11,715 bases of DNA from Chitinophaga pinensis (GCA_943330985.1 CALQJV010000012.1:1-11715); one strand, 5' to 3'; counted from the first letter of the stretch, positions 1-7,036 are shown. Numbers and translations are program-made. The notes: a model not told the origin generated them from the letters alone.

Positions 1-1309
1 ATTTCCCGGTGTTAATACCTTTTAAGTTATAGTCCGACACCAGAATTTGCGCAAAGCCCATGCGTGCTGCTTCGGCAATGCGTTGTTCAACGCGACTAAC
101 TGGACGAATTTCACCACTCAATCCTACTTCCCCACAAAAACAGGTCTTTGTTGGAATGGGCATGTTCAAATCCGAAGAAAGAATGGCGCAGATCACACCC
201 AAATCAATTGCTGGATCCTCAACACGAATTCCTCCGGTTATATTGAGAAATACATCCTTTTGACCGAGCTTAAAACCACAGCGTTTTTCTATCACAGCCA
301 AGAGCATATTCAAGCGACGTAAATCGAAGCCTGTTCCAGAGCGTTGAGGTGTGCCGTAAACTGCTGTGCTAACCAATGCTTGCGTTTCTACCAACATTGG
401 ACGAGCGCCTTCCATCGTGGCCGAAATCGCTATTCCAGAGAATGGTTCATCGAGCTGTGAAAGCAATACTTGTGAAGGATTTTCCACTTCGCGTAAGCCT
501 TCGCCCGCCATTTCGTAGATACCCATTTCGGCCGTTGAGCCAAAACGGTTTTTTACCGAGCGCACTATGCGATACAAATGATTGCGGTCGCCTTCAAACT
601 GCAATACCACATCCACCATGTGTTCCAGAATTTTTGGTCCTGCAATTTGTCCGTCCTTGGTGATATGTCCAATCAGCATAACTGGAGTGGAGCTCTCTTT
701 GGCAAAACGCAATAGCTCTGCAGTACATTCTCTAATTTGGGAAACGCTTCCAGGAGAAGATTCGATGGTATCGGTTTGAAGTGTTTGAATGGAATCAATA
801 ACCAACAGTTGAGGTTGTACTTGCTGAATGTGTTGAAAAATGCGTTGCATACCTGTTTCTGCCAAAACAAAGCAATCAGGATTTTGAATGCCAATGCGTT
901 CGGCGCGCATGCGAATCTGTTGTTCACTTTCTTCCCCCGATACATACAACACTTTGAGTTTTGTCGATTTTACTGCCACCTGCAACATCAATGTTGACTT
1001 CCCAATTCCGGGTTCTCCTCCTAACAAAATCAACGATCCAGGAACTAGACCTCCACCTAAGATCCGATTGAGTTCGATATCGCCCATATCGATTCGGACT
1101 TCTGCATGTTGTTCTACTTCTGAGATGCGCACGGGCTGAGGAGCTCTAGCAGGCAAATCGCCTTTTACCCAACTTTTTTTGGCTTTATCTTTTTGAACCA
1201 GTTCTTCTGCAAAACTATTCCATGCACCGCAATTGGGACATTTTCCTTGCCATTTCGGTGATTCTTGCCCGCAACTTTGGCAATAGAAACTAGTTTTGAT
1301 TTTGGCCAT
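1..1309 (-). CDS. radA: DNA repair protein RadA (Sms), 3' end cut by window edge
   Basis: RadA is a RecA-like ATPase that helps process recombination intermediates and promotes branch migration. I translated the minus strand from the ATG at 1309-1307; 436 codons are open to the window edge, so roughly 20 C-terminal residues of a protein of about 455 are missing. Visible parts: an N-terminal four-cysteine zinc finger (C10, C13, C24, C27), Walker A GGEPGIGKST near residues 97-106, a Walker B-like LLVIDSIQT near 168-176, the RadA signature KNRFG at 253-257, then a Lon-protease-like C-terminal domain. The start is set by the zinc finger beginning nine residues in. Codon use is richer in G+C than the neighbours, with many CGC arginines. 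A terminator-like hairpin ends three bases before the start codon, and there is no Shine-Dalgarno sequence. The identification is very secure. Confidence 0.97.
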   Translation of the reverse strand, partial: MAKIKTSFYCQSCGQESPKWQGKCPNCGAWNSFAEELVQKDKAKKSWVKGDLPARAPQPVRISEVEQHAEVRIDMGDIELNRILGGGLVPGSLILLGGEPGIGKSTLMLQVAVKSTKLKVLYVSGEESEQQIRMRAERIGIQNPDCFVLAETGMQRIFQHIQQVQPQLLVIDSIQTLQTDTIESSPGSVSQIRECTAELLRFAKESSTPVMLIGHITKDGQIAGPKILEHMVDVVLQFEGDRNHLYRIVRSVKNRFGSTAEMGIYEMAGEGLREVENPSQVLLSQLDEPFSGIAISATMEGARPMLVETQALVSTAVYGTPQRSGTGFDLRRLNMLLAVIEKRCGFKLGQKDVFLNITGGIRVEDPAIDLGVICAILSSDLNMPIPTKTCFCGEVGLSGEIRPVSRVEQRIAEAARMGFAQILVSDYNLKGINTGK

Positions 1310-1312
1310 GAT

Positions 1313-1336
1313 AAAAAAGCCCTCGAGAGAGAGCTT
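1313..1336 (-). terminator. Rho-independent terminator of the lipoprotein gene, abutting radA
   Basis: On the minus strand an 8-bp stem (1336-1329 paired with 1324-1317, including one G-U pair) closes a 4-nt TCTC loop and is followed by six T residues (1318-1313). It lies 18 nt after the stop of the small lipoprotein gene, so it fits as that gene's terminator. Its U-tract ends only three bases before the radA ATG, so a radA transcript starting upstream must pass through it. Confidence 0.7.
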
Positions 1337-1354
1337 GTAAAATTGAATATCAAA

Positions 1355-1756
1355 TCAGTTTTCCTGAACGAATTCTACTAGAATTTGACCTGCACCTTGA
1401 CCAGTCTCCTCATCATATACTTTTAGCACCATGCGCAGAACGCCTTTTTTAAGCGTTACTATTTCCCATTCACCATTAAATCCAACATCGAATTTCGAAA
1501 TATTTAAACGATTGTGTTTAGTGAATCCCCAGCGACCTGTTGTACTAAATTTCTTTTCTTGTTCAGTAACTTCATATTTTATCAAATCATTGTCGGAAGT
1601 AAATTCCCATTCGTAATATGGGAGGTCTTCAGGCAAGGCATCAAAACGCGTTTGTTTCCAAACACCAACAAGCCTATTCTCCTGATTTCCTTTGCAGGAA
1701 GCAAGAACAAGTACCAAAGGCATTATGAAAAGAATTAGAAAACGTTTGATAGTCAT
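1355..1756 (-). CDS. small lipocalin-like lipoprotein, function unknown
   Basis: A 133-residue predicted lipoprotein. Residues 1-20 form a signal peptide (basic MTIKR, then a hydrophobic run) ending in a lipobox LASC, with C21 as the lipidated residue followed by KGN. The mature part, about 110 residues, opens with LVGVWKQ and continues as alternating beta-type segments with several Trp/Phe/Tyr residues. This resembles the small lipocalin-like proteins (GxW near the start) common in Bacteroidota, but I do not recognise a specific family and no ligand can be inferred. It is probably anchored in the outer or inner membrane facing the periplasm. It seems to be a single-gene unit, with a good promoter match 18 nt upstream of its start codon and a hairpin terminator 18 nt downstream of its stop. 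Confidence 0.8.
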   Translation of the reverse strand: MTIKRFLILFIMPLVLVLASCKGNQENRLVGVWKQTRFDALPEDLPYYEWEFTSDNDLIKYEVTEQEKKFSTTGRWGFTKHNRLNISKFDVGFNGEWEIVTLKKGVLRMVLKVYDEETGQGAGQILVEFVQEN

Positions 1757-1773
1757 TTGATAATATGATAGTA

Positions 1774-1803
1774 CAAACTTATTAAAAAAAATCCGTTTTC
1801 AAA
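1774..1803 (-). promoter_or_regulatory. Bacteroidota-type promoter for the small lipoprotein gene
   Basis: Read on the minus strand, TTTG (1803-1800), an 18-nt spacer and TAAGTTTG (1781-1774) match the Bacteroidota consensus TTTG-N17-23-TAnnTTTG exactly. The last G lies 17 nt before the ATG at 1756, predicting a leader of about a dozen nucleotides. The spacer contains a run of eight T residues. Confidence 0.65.
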
Positions 1804-1811
1804 CGCCAAAA

Positions 1812-2306
1812 TCACCCTTGAATTTTTTTAAGAAAAGAAGTTGTAGAATATCCTTCAGTAAATGATATAATAACAATTTCTCCTCCGCTCGCTTCTACGT
1901 CAGTCGCTCCAACTATTTCACTTTGACTATAATCGCCACCTTTAACTAAAAAATCGGGCTTTATCATGCGAATTAAATCCAAAGGAGTATCCTCATCAAA
2001 CTCAACGATTGCATCTGTAAAACGCAATGCAGCAAGAGCTAAGGCACGATCTTGAAATGAATTTATTGGTCTTCCAGAGCCTTTTAATCTGCTAACTGAC
2101 GCATCGCTGTTTAATCCAATAATTAATTTGCTTCCTAAATCTGCAGCAGCAGCGAGATATTCGATATGTCCACGATGTAAAATATCGAAACAACCGTTAG
2201 TGAAAACAATGCGATTACTCAGGAAACGCCAAAGATTTGTTTGTTTTTCAATTTTATCAGAGGGAATTATTTTCTCTGCAATCAATTCAAGCTGCGTCTT
2301 TTGCAT
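1812..2306 (-). CDS. rfaE2: RfaE2-type cytidylyltransferase (D-glycero-beta-D-manno-heptose 1-phosphate adenylyltransferase-like)
   Basis: A 164-residue HIGH-superfamily nucleotidyltransferase matching the C-terminal (adenylyltransferase) half of HldE/RfaE. In the family this step converts heptose 1-phosphate and ATP to ADP-heptose for the LPS core. Motifs seen: TNGCFD at 36-41, the nucleotide-binding HRGH at 44-47, an RPIN loop near 79-82, VKGGDY at 121-126, and the C-terminal STTSF at 154-158 in the place of the family's ISTT-type motif. The kinase domain of bifunctional HldE is absent and no other heptose gene lies nearby, so the substrate could be another sugar phosphate. The start at 2306 overlaps the upstream membrane-protein gene by 20 nt, implying translational coupling. 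It is the last gene of the panC-panD-UPF0104 operon. Family assignment is firm; substrate is less certain. Confidence 0.85.
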   Translation of the reverse strand: MQKTQLELIAEKIIPSDKIEKQTNLWRFLSNRIVFTNGCFDILHRGHIEYLAAAADLGSKLIIGLNSDASVSRLKGSGRPINSFQDRALALAALRFTDAIVEFDEDTPLDLIRMIKPDFLVKGGDYSQSEIVGATDVEASGGEIVIISFTEGYSTTSFLKKIQG

Positions 2307-3339
2307 TTTTCTTCTTTTTTTTAAGCGCTACAAGAATTACTGCGGTTAATCCAACCAACAATATCATTATAAATTGAGTGGAATGAACAATCGTGGCAAA
2401 TACCAACCCTGGTCGGAGTTCAGATCCTGTTAATGGGTCAATTGAAGGTTTGATATCGTACAATAACAAGGCTTTCTCAACCAAATAATGAAAAGCGCCA
2501 AATCCGCCTTGAACAGGAGCCGTCATTCCCAAGCCACCAACCACCATCAAAAATAAACCATCTAAAGCAGTCAATGCAGAAGTTGGATCATAAGCAAAAA
2601 AGCAAACCCAGGTCATGACAAAATACATGGCCCAAATTAATAGTGAATGAAAAATAAACTCACCTTTTCGTTTCATTTTGAAAAGAGTGATAACTCCATC
2701 GGAGAGGCCTTTTAAAAATTCAGAAATGCGTACAATTATTCTCCTGCCCGAATATTTTTTTAAAATCCATCGAATTATTAAAAACGAAGCAATGCATAAA
2801 ACTAGAAAAGCAGGAATGAGAATTGAACCAATTTCTTTGAATAACAATGAAATCTTAGCTAATTTATCTCCAAAAATCTCAGTAATAAAAAATTTGCCAA
2901 ATCGATCTATCTGCGAAAAAAACACAATTAGAATGAGACTTAAAAGCATGATAACATCAATTACACGCTCTAAAATTACTGTTCCAATGAGCTTTGTAAT
3001 TGGAATGCCATTGGTTTGATTGAGAATAGTGCAGCGAATTACTTCTCCCATTCTCGGTAAACCAATATTTGAAAGGTACCCAATAGCGACTCCATTAAAG
3101 CAATCCAGAAAACTGGGCGTATATCCTAATGGCTCCAACATGATTTTCCAGCGCCAGGCCCTTGATGCCATAGCCACAATTCCGAAAAAGAAAGAAAGTA
3201 AAACCCATTCAAAATGAGCATGTTTAATTTCGTTCCACATCCAAACGAAGTTAACATCCTTAAAAACCAAATACAGAAGAACCATTCCAATGGCCAGAAA
3301 GAAATAGTATTTAGTAGCTGACCAGAATTTCTTCATCAT
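2287..3339 (-). CDS. UPF0104 / lysylphosphatidylglycerol-synthase TM-domain integral membrane protein
   Basis: A 350-residue polytopic membrane protein with about eight hydrophobic segments, near residues 12-27, 45-62, 81-92, 118-141, 170-193, 228-250, 258-276 and 312-338, and a lysine-rich cytoplasmic tail (KKKKKNAK). It contains the family's typical PVQGGFGAFHYLVEKALL-like stretch near 276-293 and an R-W-K pattern after the second helix. This corresponds to the flippase-like membrane domain of MprF (YbhN/AglD2-type proteins) without the aminoacyl-transferase domain, so it is probably involved in moving or handling an envelope lipid; the actual substrate is unknown. The gene starts 5 nt after the panD stop (two consecutive ATGs at 3339 and 3336) and overlaps rfaE2 by 20 nt, so the four genes are very probably co-transcribed. 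Confidence 0.85.
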   Translation of the reverse strand: MMKKFWSATKYYFFLAIGMVLLYLVFKDVNFVWMWNEIKHAHFEWVLLSFFFGIVAMASRAWRWKIMLEPLGYTPSFLDCFNGVAIGYLSNIGLPRMGEVIRCTILNQTNGIPITKLIGTVILERVIDVIMLLSLILIVFFSQIDRFGKFFITEIFGDKLAKISLLFKEIGSILIPAFLVLCIASFLIIRWILKKYSGRRIIVRISEFLKGLSDGVITLFKMKRKGEFIFHSLLIWAMYFVMTWVCFFAYDPTSALTALDGLFLMVVGGLGMTAPVQGGFGAFHYLVEKALLLYDIKPSIDPLTGSELRPGLVFATIVHSTQFIMILLVGLTAVILVALKKKKKNAKDAA

Positions 3340-3344
3340 AAATT

Positions 3345-3695
3345 TTACTTGATTTTATTTGATGATGTATCTGGGAAAATTACCCATGGTGTAAAAAATT
3401 TAGCAGCTTCAAATTCCATCAAAGCATACGAAATAATAATGATGACGTCTCCAACGCTTACTTTACGAGCAGCAGGCCCATTCATACAAATAACTCCTGA
3501 ACCTCTTTCTCCTTTTATAACATATGTTTCTAGACGCTCTCCATTATTCATGTTTAGAATTTGCACCTTCTCATTTTCGATTAGGTTTGCTGCATCCATT
3601 AAATCTTGATCGATTGTAATGCTTCCAATATAATTCAAATCGGCTTCAGTAACCGTTACCCGATGAATTTTTGATTTGAGAACCTGTATATTCAT
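3345..3695 (-). CDS. panD: aspartate 1-decarboxylase
   Basis: PanD converts L-aspartate to beta-alanine, the amine half of pantothenate. The 116-residue proenzyme has the usual length and order: K9 with [11 protein letters not shown] at 10-20, then YIGSITID, where self-cleavage between G24 and S25 creates the pyruvoyl group on S25. It continues with [15 protein letters not shown] near 53-67, CMNGPAA near 70-76, and [14 protein letters not shown] near 80-93. It lies 46 nt downstream of panC and 5 nt upstream of the UPF0104 gene, so pantothenate's two beta-alanine-related steps are encoded together. A promoter-like site lies just before it and may give separate expression. The whole proenzyme is present with no missing key residue. 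Confidence 0.97.
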   Translation of the reverse strand: MNIQVLKSKIHRVTVTEADLNYIGSITIDQDLMDAANLIENEKVQILNMNNGERLETYVIKGERGSGVICMNGPAARKVSVGDVIIIISYALMEFEAAKFFTPWVIFPDTSSNKIK

Positions 3696-3705
3696 AAAAC
3701 AGCGA

Positions 3706-3736
3706 CAAACCTAATTTAAAACAATGGAATCCCCAA
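3706..3736 (-). promoter_or_regulatory. candidate internal promoter before panD
   Basis: On the minus strand TTG (3736-3734), a 20-nt spacer and TAGGTTTG (3713-3706) fit the Bacteroidota pattern, with a full TAnnTTTG match but only a three-base -33 element. The final G is 10 nt from the panD ATG, which would give a leader of only about six nucleotides. It would allow panD and the two downstream genes to be expressed without panC. Confidence 0.4.
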
Positions 3737-3741
3737 TAAAT

Positions 3742-4587
3742 TTAGTTAGTTAATTCGCAATTATCGATAAGTCTAACAGAACCAATTTTAGCAGCAACGC
3801 ATGCAACAGCGGCCTTTTCGTTATAATCAAACAGTGGTTTTAATGTCTCGGAATCCGAAATCTCCAAATACTCGAGCGTAAAATCTGTATCATCAAACGA
3901 CTTGCGAGCTTGGCTAATTAACTCGTTAAATGGGATTACGCGCCAATTTTTCTTCAATGTATTGAGTACTTTAGAAATCAATGTCGCATTTTGTCTTTCA
4001 TCATTATTTAACAAGGCATTTCTCGAACTCATTGCCAATCCATCAACTTCTCTGATAATTGGGCAGGCAGCAATTTTAATTGAGGGATATCTTCTGGAAG
4101 CAAGAAATCGAATGATGGCTAATTGTTGAAAATCCTTCAATCCAAAATAAGCTACATTGGGTTTAATGAGAGAGAATAATTTATCGACTATGGTAACAAC
4201 ACCATCAAAATGTCCTTTACGAAAACGACCTTCCATTACAAGATCAAGTCCTTCTAATGAAAAATCTAATAAGTCATTTTTATCATCTGCGTACATTTCA
4301 TTGGTAGTTGGAATAAAAACAGCATCGATAGCTAATGATTCGATTAATGCCAAATCCCTTTCTTCGTTTCGTGGATATGTTTTAAAATCGGATGTTTCAT
4401 TAAACTGGGTTGGATTAACGAATATGCTTAACAACGTGCATTTGTTCTCCAATTGAGACTTTCGAATTAAGGAAAGATGTCCTTCATGAAGAGCCCCCAT
4501 AGTAGGAACAAATCCAACAGAATTATCATTTTTTCGGCAATTTTCTAAGAAAAATCCAAGCTCAGACACTGTTCTGAGTATAACCAT
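3742..4587 (-). CDS. panC: pantothenate synthetase (pantoate--beta-alanine ligase)
   Basis: PanC joins pantoate and beta-alanine with ATP, through a pantoyl-adenylate, to make pantothenate for CoA. The 281-residue protein has the usual length and motifs: VPTMGALHEGHLSL at 27-40 with the ATP-binding HEGH at 34-37, the pantoate loop FVNPTQF at 56-62, GRFRKGHFDGVVTIV at 120-134, YFGLKDFQQL at 147-156, and the KMSKS-like MSSRN at 186-190. It heads the leftward operon panC-panD-UPF0104-rfaE2, so ligase and beta-alanine supply are co-encoded. panB, the other pantoate-side gene usually found with it, is not in the window. The start at 4587 follows a leader of about 75 nt from a promoter that overlaps the glgA promoter. 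No Shine-Dalgarno sequence is visible. Confidence 0.97.
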   Translation of the reverse strand: MVILRTVSELGFFLENCRKNDNSVGFVPTMGALHEGHLSLIRKSQLENKCTLLSIFVNPTQFNETSDFKTYPRNEERDLALIESLAIDAVFIPTTNEMYADDKNDLLDFSLEGLDLVMEGRFRKGHFDGVVTIVDKLFSLIKPNVAYFGLKDFQQLAIIRFLASRRYPSIKIAACPIIREVDGLAMSSRNALLNNDERQNATLISKVLNTLKKNWRVIPFNELISQARKSFDDTDFTLEYLEISDSETLKPLFDYNEKAAVACVAAKIGSVRLIDNCELTN

Positions 4588-4666
4588 ATCTAATATTTTG
4601 AAGAAAATCGTAGATTTAATTAATAGCTAAATTGCGCTTAATCCGCTATTTACGAATTCCGGGCGA

Positions 4667-4700
4667 CAAAGCTAATAGATTACACTTGATTTTAACCAAA
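4667..4700 (-). promoter_or_regulatory. Bacteroidota-type promoter for the panC operon
   Basis: On the minus strand TTTG (4700-4697), a 22-nt spacer and TAGCTTTG (4674-4667) match the consensus at both elements. The predicted transcription start is near 4662, giving panC a leader of about 75 nt. It overlaps the rightward glgA promoter by about 15 bp. Confidence 0.6.
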
Positions 4701-4717
4701 TTTTTTTCTTAATTTTG
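4686..4717 (+). promoter_or_regulatory. Bacteroidota-type promoter for the glgA-DUF4270-glmS operon
   Basis: TTG (4686-4688), a 21-nt spacer and TAATTTTG (4710-4717) match the Bacteroidota consensus. The start would be near 4722, giving a leader of about 110 nt before glgA. It is interleaved with the oppositely directed panC promoter, so polymerases at the two sites should exclude each other. I saw no clear riboswitch or stem-loop in the leader; the rest of the 4588-4833 gap holds no gene. Confidence 0.55.
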
Positions 4718-4833
4718 TCATCTGATTTAATTTCATTGAATATGGGTTATTCATGCCGTTGTAATATTTTAGTCGGCTTACATTTTAAGAATGATTCCAT
4801 AAATCTCCCATCTCATTTAATAATTGATTTGCT

Positions 4834-5667
4834 ATGACCAAGACAAGAGTATTGTTTGTTTCGCAGGAGATTACCCCTTATTTACCAGAAACACATTTAT
4901 CGAAAGTTGCCCGTGAATTGCCCCAAGCCATTCAAGAACGTGGTCGCGAAATCCGAACTTTTATGCCTCGATATGGCTGCATAAATGAACGCCGTAATCA
5001 ATTGCATGAAGTAATTCGTTTATCGGGAATGAATCTTATTATTGATGATAACGATCAACCATTAATCATTAAAGTTGCTTCTATTCAAGCAGCTCGTATG
5101 CAAGTTTATTTCATCGATAATGAAGAATATTTTCAACGGAAATATGTTACAACCGACAAAAACGAACAGTTTTATGGCGATAATGACGAACGTATGTTGT
5201 TTTTCTGCAAAGGTGTAATTGAAACGGTTAAAAAATTAGGTTGGTCTCCGGATGTGATTCATTGCCAAGGCTGGATGGCTGCATTAATTCCAATTCTTAT
5301 TAAACAAAATTTCAAAGACGATCCATTATTTGCCGAAAGCCGTGTTGTTGTTTCTTTGTACGACGATGCATTTACATCGGATATGGACCATCGTCTTGCA
5401 GAAAAATTAATGATGGATGGTATTGAAGCAAAAGATGTAGAATTATTAAAAACACCTAGCTATTTGAATCTCATGAAACATGCGATTTCATTCTCTGATG
5501 GTGTTATTATAGCTCAAGATGGTGTATCTGAAGACTTAATCGCCTTCGCTCGAAATTCCAAAAAGCCAGTCCTTGATTCCTCTGGTGATGTTAATTACGC
5601 AGAATCCTATTCAACCTTTTATGATGAGGTTCTCTTGGGGGAGCCGGTCGCCGAAATGGCTGAGTAA
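4834..5667 (+). CDS. half-length glycogen/starch synthase-like protein (GT5 N-terminal domain only)
   Basis: A 277-residue protein resembling only the N-terminal Rossmann domain of GlgA (GT5). It starts RVLFVSQEITPYLPET, and continues with FMPRYGCINERR near 43-54, VYFIDNEEYF near 91-100, and a block DVIHCQGWMAAL at 140-151. Two hallmark motifs are changed: the KTGGL loop is ETHLS at 19-23, and the usual HDWH-type site reads CQGWM at 144-148. The whole C-terminal GT-B domain, which normally binds ADP-glucose, is missing. There is no frameshift remnant after the stop, because the next gene begins 24 nt on, so this is a genuine short form, known as a conserved annotation in Bacteroidota. Synthase activity is doubtful; a binding or regulatory role in glycan metabolism is possible. 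It is the first gene of the operon with DUF4270 and glmS. Confidence 0.8.
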   Translation: MTKTRVLFVSQEITPYLPETHLSKVARELPQAIQERGREIRTFMPRYGCINERRNQLHEVIRLSGMNLIIDDNDQPLIIKVASIQAARMQVYFIDNEEYFQRKYVTTDKNEQFYGDNDERMLFFCKGVIETVKKLGWSPDVIHCQGWMAALIPILIKQNFKDDPLFAESRVVVSLYDDAFTSDMDHRLAEKLMMDGIEAKDVELLKTPSYLNLMKHAISFSDGVIIAQDGVSEDLIAFARNSKKPVLDSSGDVNYAESYSTFYDEVLLGEPVAEMAE

Positions 5668-5691
5668 TTCTCTATTATCTTACTGATTACT

Positions 5692-7023
5692 TTGAAAATA
5701 AAACGCCTTATATACCCGGAAGCCTTCATTTGGAAGATTTCGGGTATCCTATTGTTAATAAGCCTTTTCTCATTTAATTGGGGATGCAAACAACCTGATT
5801 TAGGTTTGGAGGTGCAAAATCCGTCAGACGCAGTTAATTTGCTTCGCAAGAACGATTTATCAATTAGGACTTCAATAGAGCGCGAAGACTCAGTAAAAAC
5901 AGATGAATTATCACTCAACTTGCTCGGCGCATACAACGACCCTTTGCTCGGTTCGATGAGAGCTGGGTTTTATTCCCAGTTTCGTCCAACAGCGAGTAAC
6001 ATCGATTTTGGAGACAACTTTGTTATTGATTCTCTTGTTTTAGTTTTGCCTTTTCGAGGCTACTACGGCGATTTAACCAAGCTTAGTGGTCTGCAAAAAT
6101 TCTCGGTGTATCGAGTTACTGAAGATTTTACAATAGCCAATACATATTATAGTAACGATACCTTATCCGTCGACCCAACTCCAATTGGGCAAACTGATTA
6201 TATCGTTCCATTACTTTTAGATTCTGCCAATGTTTCTGGAAAAAAGGAGGCTCCACAACTAAGAATCAAACTTCAAAATTCTTTGGGGCAAGAAATCCAC
6301 GACAATCCTTCATCACTAACTGATGGAGACGCCTTCGTTCAATTTTTCAAAGGAATATACGTCGTATCTCAAACACGAAATACACAAGCTGGAGAAGGGG
6401 CAATGTTAGATTTTAGTCTTACTTCTGGAGCCAGAATTGACCTTTTTTATAAAAATGCTTCGAATGATAGTTTGAGGGTTTCATTTGCAGTGAATGAAAA
6501 TTGCGCAAGATTTACCCGTTTCAATCATACTTACTCCAATCATATTGAAACGTTACTTGCCAACCCAACCTTAGCGGGAGAGGTAACTTATGTTCAAACA
6601 ATGGCCGGTTTGAGAACACGCATCGATTTGCCTGATTTAAAATCATGGCAGTCGGGTCGTAAAATTCTAGTTAACGAAGCACGTATAATTGTCCCTGTCG
6701 ATTTCGAAAACAAAGGCATTTACTCGCCTAATCCACTTCTTAATTTAATCACCAAAGGAGAAGATGGGACGCTTCAAACCACCCCAGATTTAATTATTGG
6801 CGATTCATGGGCAGGTGGTTATTATGATGCCGTTAAGCATGAATATGTATTTAATGTTTCAAGATACATTCAAGGAATTTTAAACAATTTGCTCGAAGAC
6901 AGAGGACTCTTCATTCAGTCAACTGGTTCTGGAATTAGTTCTTTCAGGGTCCCTTTAAAAGGTGGTGTTTCCGAAAACCGTCCTGTTCGAGTTGAATTAC
7001 TTTATCAAATTTTATCTCAATAA
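5692..7023 (+). CDS. DUF4270-type lipoprotein, function unknown
   Basis: A 443-residue exported protein that I place in the Bacteroidota-restricted DUF4270 group from its length, N-terminal layout and position next to glgA and glmS. Residues 1-31 form a signal peptide (KIKR, then a hydrophobic run ISGILLLISLFSF) ending at C32; the residues before it, NWG, make a poor lipobox, but CKQPDLG downstream is typical of these lipoproteins. The mature part is rich in beta-strand-like segments and in Asn/Ser/Thr with little helix, and lacks a recognisable catalytic motif. The start is the TTG at 5692: no in-frame ATG or GTG lies early enough to keep the signal sequence. It lies 24 nt after the GlgA-like gene and 13 nt before glmS, suggesting an envelope role, but its function is unknown. 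Confidence 0.75.
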   Translation: MKIKRLIYPEAFIWKISGILLLISLFSFNWGCKQPDLGLEVQNPSDAVNLLRKNDLSIRTSIEREDSVKTDELSLNLLGAYNDPLLGSMRAGFYSQFRPTASNIDFGDNFVIDSLVLVLPFRGYYGDLTKLSGLQKFSVYRVTEDFTIANTYYSNDTLSVDPTPIGQTDYIVPLLLDSANVSGKKEAPQLRIKLQNSLGQEIHDNPSSLTDGDAFVQFFKGIYVVSQTRNTQAGEGAMLDFSLTSGARIDLFYKNASNDSLRVSFAVNENCARFTRFNHTYSNHIETLLANPTLAGEVTYVQTMAGLRTRIDLPDLKSWQSGRKILVNEARIIVPVDFENKGIYSPNPLLNLITKGEDGTLQTTPDLIIGDSWAGGYYDAVKHEYVFNVSRYIQGILNNLLEDRGLFIQSTGSGISSFRVPLKGGVSENRPVRVELLYQILSQ

Positions 7024-7036
7024 ATTGAAATAAATT

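Noticed and set aside
673..945. Open frame on the minus strand inside radA
   Set aside because: It overlaps the RadA frame, has no recognisable motifs, and is cysteine- and phenylalanine-rich as shadow translations often are.
1783..1806. Hairpin plus T8 after rfaE2 as a terminator
   Set aside because: The only stem is CGTTT/AAACG with a two-base loop and it does not abut the T-run cleanly; the same bases form a better promoter for the lipoprotein gene.
4825..4832. TTGATTTG just before the glgA ATG as a second promoter
   Set aside because: One mismatch to the -7 consensus, no -33 element at the right distance, and it would leave no leader at all.
4722..4833. A riboswitch in the glgA leader
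   Set aside because: The leader is about 110 nt, but I could not find a convincing conserved stem pattern or any known aptamer signature by eye.
5687..5694. TTACTTTG before the DUF4270 gene as a promoter
   Set aside because: It matches seven of eight -7 bases, but no TTG lies 17-23 nt upstream and it overlaps the TTG start codon.
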